Shown: one piece after another, positions 5,977-10,132 of the stretch
How positions within the stretch are numbered: the first letter of the stretch is position 1
Layout of the letters: every line of letters begins with the position of its first letter
Assembly: GCA_002862265.1 (NCBI GenBank)
Contig: PKCQ01000279.1
Location: forward strand, 1 to 10,132
Reading direction: 5' to 3'
DNA from: Planctomycetaceae bacterium
Lineage (GTDB): Bacteria; Planctomycetota; Planctomycetia; Pirellulales; Pirellulaceae
Length of the DNA: 10,132 nucleotides
The notes under the pieces: model-generated
The model's input: the letters and a program-made list of their open reading frames with translations, nothing else
Told to the model about the DNA's origin: nothing
The model's database searches: none
Translations under genes and position numbers: made by a program

Positions 5977-5982
5977 ATTGTA
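5977..5982 (-). promoter_or_regulatory. Candidate -10 box of the cupin gene
   Basis: On the minus strand these bases read TACAAT, five of six matches to TATAAT, about 36 nt before the cupin ATG. No good -35 box stands 16-18 nt upstream. Weak support. Confidence 0.25.
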
Positions 5983-6076
5983 GCCGTTTGGGAATAGGGC
6001 CATTTTCCCCAATGCCTCCGCATCGCGTCGATGATGTTCATTTTGCCGACAAGCATAGGCATCCTACCTGTGTTTG

Positions 6077-6092
6077 ATATGTCCCTACATAT
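6077..6092. repeat. Inverted repeat ATATGT-CCCT-ACATAT in the cupin/pntA divergent region
   Basis: Two perfect 6-bp arms flank 4 nt in the 289-nt region between the divergent cupin and pntA starts. The position suits an operator for a dimeric regulator, but no regulator family can be named. The rest of the region shows no gene. Confidence 0.3.
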
Positions 6093-6163
6093 GGTCCCCA
6101 CGGCAAAGGCATTTTGGCAGTGGTTGCCCGTGCTCCCCCGATCAACAGCTCCTCCCTGCTAGC

Positions 6164-6182
6164 TGACAGCCGCTGCCTGTCA
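6164..6182. repeat. Inverted repeat TGACAG-N7-CTGTCA upstream of pntA
   Basis: Two perfect 6-bp arms (6164-6169 and 6177-6182) lie about 50 nt before the pntA ATG. It could be a regulator site or a 5'-leader hairpin. The arms are short and chance is possible. Confidence 0.3.
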
Positions 6183-6212
6183 TAAGATTTGTGTCATCCA
6201 GACTCGTTCACC

Positions 6213-6220
6213 GAGGAGGT
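6213..6220 (+). promoter_or_regulatory. Ribosome-binding site of pntA
   Basis: GAGGAGGT lies 10 nt before the ATG at 6231, whose first codons read MKIGIP, the standard PntA N-terminus. The strong site marks the original start although the frame breaks six codons later. Confidence 0.7.
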
Positions 6221-6230
6221 AGGCTAGGAC

Positions 6231-7749
6231 ATGAAGATTGGAATTCCTGGGAGATCTTCGCAAGCGAGTGTCGCATCGCAGCCACACCGGAAACCGTCAG
6301 CCGCCTCATCAATAAACTCGGATTCGAGTGCCTTGTCCAAGCCGGAGCTGGACTGAAGGCTAGTTTTCACAACGCTGCATATGCTGAGGCCGGAGCAACG
6401 ATTGTCGAATCGGCGGAGTAAGTCTGGTCTGAAGCCGATGTCTTAGAGTCCGTGCACCTTAGGAGCCAGAGATTCCTCTCGTCAGCTCGGGCAAAACCAT
6501 CATCAGCTTTCTCTTTCCTGCTCAGAACGAAGAATTACTTCAAAAGCTCTGCGAGACTGGTGCCAACATCTTAGCTATGGACGCAGTACCGCGCATCAGC
6601 CGTGCTCAGAAGATGGACGCGTTGGGCTCAATGGCAAACATCGCAGGCTACCGAGCCGTTGTCGAATCCGCTGGTGCCTTTGGCCGATTCTTCAAGGGGA
6701 AAATCACAGCAGCCGGGAAAGTACCCCCGGCCAGAGTACTTGTTATCGGCGCCGGCGTCGCCGGGCTGGCTGCCATCGGAGCAGCTCGCGGGCTAGGAGC
6801 CATTGTTCGCCCCGAAGTCGCCGACCAAGTGAAGAGCATGGGCGCCGACTTCTTGATGCTTGAATTTGACGCCGACGAAGAAGGTGGCACCAGTGGCGGA
6901 TATGCGAAAACGATGAGCAGAGAATTCATCGACGCGGAAATGGCACTCTTCGCCGCCCAAGCCAAAGAAGTCGACATCATCGTCACGACGGCTTTGATTC
7001 CCGGCAAACCCTCTCCTAAGCTTATCACACGGGAGATGGTGGAAAGCATGAGGTCCGGCTCGGTCATCGTCGACTTGGCGGCAGAGCAGGGTGGCAACTG
7101 TGAAGTCACCAAGCCAGATCGAGTCATCGACCACCAGGGAGTCAAAGTACACGGATACAGCGACCTGCCCAGCCGACTTCCGAACACTTCCAGCCAGCTC
7201 TACGGAACCAACCTCTTTCACGTTCTCGACGACATGGGTGGAGCAAACGACTTCAAAATCGATATGGAAGATGAAGTTATCCGCAGCATGACGGTCGCTA
7301 CTGCCAAAGTAGTCACTTGGCCACCCCCACCAATATCGGTCTCTGCGGCCAAACCTACGACCAAAGCAGAAGCAACTGCGACACCTAAATTTAAAGAAGC
7401 TCCGAAGTCGAGGCTCTTCAACTGGATCGCGCTCGCCATCGCAGTGCTTTGTCTCGTCGGCCTTGGTTACTCTCAGGATTCTGGCCTGCTCGTTGATTTT
7501 ACAGTCTTCACGCTCGCCTGCATCATCGGCTGGCAAGTCATCTGGAACGTCACCGCTGCACTGCATACTCCGCTAATGAGCGTCACCAACGTGATCAGTG
7601 GCATCATCATCGTCGGCGGCACGGTCCAATTTGGCACACCTAGCAACCTTGCGGCAATTTTCGGCGCAGTCGCGATCTTCTTCGCCACCATCAACATTGC
7701 AGGTGGATTCCTAGTCACTCAGCGGATGTTGAGGATGTTCCATAAATAA
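6231..7749 (+). pseudogene. pntA: NAD(P) transhydrogenase subunit alpha, disrupted
   Basis: Intact PntA carries the NAD(H)-binding domain I and four membrane helices of the proton-translocating transhydrogenase. The ATG at 6231 begins MKIGIP. A one-base deletion between 6248 and 6249 then shifts the frame, which continues EIFASECRIAATPETVSRL to TAA at 6419-6421, where VWSEADVL still follows. A second one-base deletion near 6448/6449 leads to the final frame, which meets TAG at 6460-6462 and then runs intact from EPEIPLVSSGKT to TAA at 7747-7749. That part has PRISRAQKMDALGSMANIAGYR, the Rossmann motif GAGVAGLAAIGAA, PGKPSPKLITREMV, SSQLYGTNL and four C-terminal membrane segments (about 7410-7749). 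The E. coli segment RAFDTRPEV is reduced to RPEV at 6808-6819, a loss of five residues. A product starting at the ATG 6577 would lack the first part of domain I. Non-functional as written. Confidence 0.9.
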
Positions 7750-7871
7750 CGTCTCTCTGCATCGCACAAACCTTTTCTTGCTTCTCGATCCTATCAACGA
7801 CGCCAAACAACATCTAGATCTTAGCTGATACATCGTCCCCAACCAGCGGCGAAGTCCGACACAGCACTGTC

Positions 7872-9271
7872 TTGGAATTAAACCAGTCTTTGGCCAACGT
7901 GGCTTATCTCGCCGCAGCCGTGCTATTCACCTTCAGCCTCGGCGGACTATCCAACCAAGAGACAGCTCGACGTGGCAACTTGTTGGGCATTCTTGGTATG
8001 CTCCTTGCGGTCAGGGCGACTGTGTTCGGTTACGTGATGGCTGGCTTGACGATGATGGGCGTGGCGATTGTCCCAGCCGTTATCATCGGAGCTGTCATGG
8101 CCGCTCGCGTCCCCATGACCGGAATGCCGGTACTCGTCGCGTTGTTGCACAGTTTCGTCGGTATCGCCGCCATCCTCGTAGGTATCTCCAGCTATGTGAG
8201 TCCCGGTGTTGAGGTCGAAGCGGGCAAAGAGCTCGTTCACCTGATCGAGATTTTCGTCGGAGTCTTCATCGGAGCCGTGACGTTTACCGGATCCATCATC
8301 GCTTTCTTGAAGCTGAAAGGCTCGCTGTCCGGGAAGCCACTGATTCTTCCAGCACGACACCTTCTGAACCTTGCCGCGATCATCATATGTATTCTGCTCG
8401 GCGTCTGGTTCTGTCAGTCAGTTCATTACCCTGACGGCATACTACCACTAATGATTATGAACGCCATCGCTTGCGTCGCCGGAGTGCATATCGTTGTTAC
8501 GATTGGTGGTGCTAACATACCAGTCGTCGTATCAATGCTCAATTTCTACTCTGGCTGGGCAGCAGCGGCAGCGGGCTTCATATTGAAGAACCACCTGCTG
8601 ATCGTCACCGGAGCACCCGTCGGCAGCTCCGGTGCAATCCTGTCATACAATATGTGTGCCGCCATCAACCGCAGTTTCATTAGCGTCATTCTCGGGGGCA
8701 TCGGAACCGGCGGTAGCTCAAGCGGCTCAGCGGCAGAAGTGGAAGGCACCGTCACCGAGTTCAGCGTACAGTACACCGTCGAATTGCGGAAAAATCCAAG
8801 TCTATCGTGGTCGTCCCTGGCTACGGTATGGCCGTCGCTCAAGCACAACACTCGCTCGCAGAAGTCGTAAAACTACTGGCGGCCCAAGGCAAATCAGTTC
8901 GCTTCGATATTCACCCGATCGCAGGTAGGTTACTGGGGCACATGAATGTCCTACTCGCAGAAGCCAACATGCCTTATGACATCGTTCTTGAGATGGACGA
9001 AATCAATGACGACATGCCCGACACGGACGCGATTCTAGTGATCGGAGCCAACGACATTGTTAATCCCGCTGCCTTAGAAGATCCCGGTCGTCCAATCGCC
9101 GGCATGCCAGTTATCGAAGTCTGGGAGTCAGGCACAGCCATCGAAATGAAACGCGGCATAACAATATCTTACGCCGGAGTCGACAACCCGCTCTTTTACA
9201 AAGATAACACCCAGATGCCCCTCGGCGACGCCAAGACCAACGTCGACGCAATCCTCCAAGGGCTGAGGTAG
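7872..9271 (+). pseudogene. pntB: NAD(P) transhydrogenase subunit beta, frameshifted
   Basis: PntB supplies most of the proton channel and the NADP(H)-binding domain III. From TTG 7872 the frame covers the membrane part (NQSLANVAYLAAAVLFTFSL, LHSFVGIAAILVG with the His91 equivalent, FIGAVTFTGSIIAFLKLKG, NRSFISVILGGIG) and breaks near 8795. Domain III continues one frame back as KSIVVVPGYGMAVAQAQHSL, DIVLEMDEINDDMPDTDAIL and YAGVDNPLFYKDNTQMP, to TAG at 9269-9271. One missing T near 8795 explains the break. No ATG or ribosome-binding site is seen at the start; TTG may have replaced ATG. Conserved residues have changed: Asp213 to Asn (8514-8516), Ser223 to Phe (8544-8546), Leu to Pro in GALVG (8616-8618), Pro to Leu in GRLPGHMN (8933-8935), Thr to Ile in NDTVNP (9056-9058), and an Arg (8013-8015) within a membrane helix. 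It follows pntA after 122 nt. Confidence 0.88.
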
Positions 9272-9356
9272 TCAATGTGGGACAATCATCCTGCTTGTCG
9301 TTTCATCCCACTTGAGTCCCGCCTTCGTCTCGCGCTCATCCGGTAATTGCTTTTGC

Positions 9357-9394
9357 AAGCCGGCAGAAACGCAGTACTGTCAGAGGCTTTTTTT
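9357..9394 (+). terminator. Imperfect intrinsic terminator downstream of pntB
   Basis: AAGCC (9357-9361) pairs with GGCTT (9385-9389), and GGCAG (9362-9366) with CTGTC (9377-9381, one G-U). AGA is bulged and a seven-T run spans 9388-9394. It lies 86 nt after the pntB stop. A second imperfect inverted repeat, GTGGGA/TCCCAC (9277-9282/9306-9311), precedes it. Confidence 0.45.
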
Positions 9395-9437
9395 CCGCCG
9401 ACTACTACTCCAAAACCTTCTTCATTTTTTCCAACAC

Positions 9438-10132
9438 CTAAGCATCTCTTGCACCATCCGGGTTCAACATCAACAGCACGAAATTGTCGGCCATCGTTTC
9501 CTCAGGATGAACGATGTAGCCCGTATTGTTTCCGATCTTCTTGAGATAGTCGGGCACGGCAGGAATATCCAACAACACAGGCTCACCAGCCTGCAGCTTT
9601 GCCACAACTTGTTCCCCTGACTTCACGAGAACTAGCAGCTTCAAGTCCATATTGCCGAACAAACCGCCAGGAGCATACTCCGGCATGCGACTTTGGATGA
9701 AAGGAGTCGCTAAGATCTTCTCACCATCATGCTCCAACTCAACAAAGTGCTCGTACTTGGACGCATCTGGATTCGTCAACCGGCGTTTCAACAACGATTC
9801 CGGCAATTCGATCTCGTTGCATTTCGTGAAACCGATCACCTTGTACAACTTGTGACGCAACTCAGCGTTATGATTGCTTAAGACGTGAAACAATTCATGA
9901 GTCATCACATTCGCTAGTCGTCGACCACTCAGCAAGCTATCAGGGCAAATTACGTTCGCGTCTCGGCAGTGAGGAGCGTTCTGCTCAACCTCTGCTGAGA
10001 CCCGAGTCAGATAGACTTCGTCCGGAAAAGGTAACTCATAGGCCTCAAACGCCTTCGCGATCTCTTCTTGGTTCTGCGCCTGCACGAGCATGCCGATGTT
10101 GCCCGCGTTGGTGGCCGCGTCGAGGAACGTCT
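9438..10132 (-). CDS. Putative HExxH zinc metallopeptidase, 5' end outside window
   Basis: The frame is open through the right edge, so the N-terminus is missing; the ATG at 10091 is internal or a false start. HELFH (9885-9899) within MTHELFHVLSNHNAELRHKL is a zinc-peptidase motif with two His ligands and a catalytic Glu. About 130 residues later, GYIVHPEETMADNFVLLM (Glu codons 9501-9503 and 9498-9500) could supply the third, glutamate ligand of a gluzincin-type site. The middle has FTKCNEIELPESLLKRRLTN and NPDASKYEHFVELEHDGEK. I recall uncharacterised bacterial proteins, often secreted, with this same HELFHVLS...HPEE(I)(L)ADNF layout; substrate is unknown and no signal peptide can be assessed here. 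The frame stops at TAG 9440-9438, but the same frame then encodes VLEKMKKVLE before TAG at 9407-9405, which looks like the ancestral C-terminus. It converges with pntB. Confidence 0.7.
   Translation of the reverse strand, partial: TFLDAATNAGNIGMLVQAQNQEEIAKAFEAYELPFPDEVYLTRVSAEVEQNAPHCRDANVICPDSLLSGRRLANVMTHELFHVLSNHNAELRHKLYKVIGFTKCNEIELPESLLKRRLTNPDASKYEHFVELEHDGEKILATPFIQSRMPEYAPGGLFGNMDLKLLVLVKSGEQVVAKLQAGEPVLLDIPAVPDYLKKIGNNTGYIVHPEETMADNFVLLMLNPDGARDA

Noticed and set aside
8787..8800. Programmed frameshift in pntB at the A5 run
   Set aside because: The tract G-AAA-AAT is not a canonical slippery heptamer and no downstream Shine-Dalgarno or stem was evident. I know of no pntB that uses recoding, and pntA next door has several unrelated lesions.
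1617..9440. Possible reassignment of TAG to a sense codon, since TAG interrupts several frames
   Set aside because: ssb ends with the conserved DDDIPF directly before TAG, and prs, rplY and the cupin gene also end at sensible TAG stops. The pnt frames also contain TAA and frameshifts that recoding would not cure.
1..10132. Mobile elements, CRISPR arrays, tRNA or rRNA genes, defence systems
   Set aside because: I saw no transposase or integrase text, no regularly spaced repeats, no tRNA-like cloverleaf and no known defence-gene domains. The pnt lesions show no insertion element or target duplication.

Overview
The window looks like a chromosomal segment of a planctomycete, most likely a Rhodopirellula/Pirellulales-type bacterium. 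This rests on gene order and protein features: a lone GroES-type protein beside prs and a Ctc/L25-pth-rpsF-ssb-rplI cluster, no rpsR between ssb and rplI, an L9 with an N-terminal extension, and several starts without a clear Shine-Dalgarno sequence. It is an inference, because no rRNA or marker search could be run.

Left half (1-4953, all on the + strand): the last codons of an unidentified gene, then ribose-phosphate pyrophosphokinase (prs), a GroES-like co-chaperonin, ribosomal protein L25/Ctc (rplY), peptidyl-tRNA hydrolase (pth), S6 (rpsF), single-strand DNA-binding protein (ssb) and L9 (rplI). A strong intrinsic terminator closes the cluster. These genes are intact and serve nucleotide supply, protein folding, ribosome assembly, peptidyl-tRNA recycling and replication. 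Between groES and rplY lies what reads as a decayed gene.

Middle (4954-6230): there is no intact gene except one small minus-strand cupin protein (5597-5941). The minus strand at 5201-5613 carries two protein-like fragments joined by an ATGA stop/start overlap. The downstream one has a perfect AGGAGG ribosome-binding site but is broken by frame changes and a stop. I read these as remains of a small operon.

Right half (6231-9271): a complete two-gene locus for proton-translocating NAD(P) transhydrogenase, pntA then pntB, both broken. PntA has two single-base deletions, two nonsense codons and a 15-nt deletion that removes the NAD-binding AFDTR segment. PntB has a single-base deletion and several replacements at strongly conserved residues, including the equivalents of E. 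coli Asp213 and Ser223. On the minus strand at the right edge lies a HExxH-type putative zinc metallopeptidase, cut by the window end. Its present stop codon appears to have replaced a sense codon 11 codons before the ancestral end.

Overall message: I found no new defence system, mobile element, CRISPR array or RNA gene. The notable thing is several broken or fossil reading frames interleaved with intact essential genes. This suggests ongoing gene decay, with loss of transhydrogenase the clearest case. Most of the inferred indels are one-base deletions, so base-calling error has to be excluded. The nonsense codons and conserved-site replacements are harder to explain that way.
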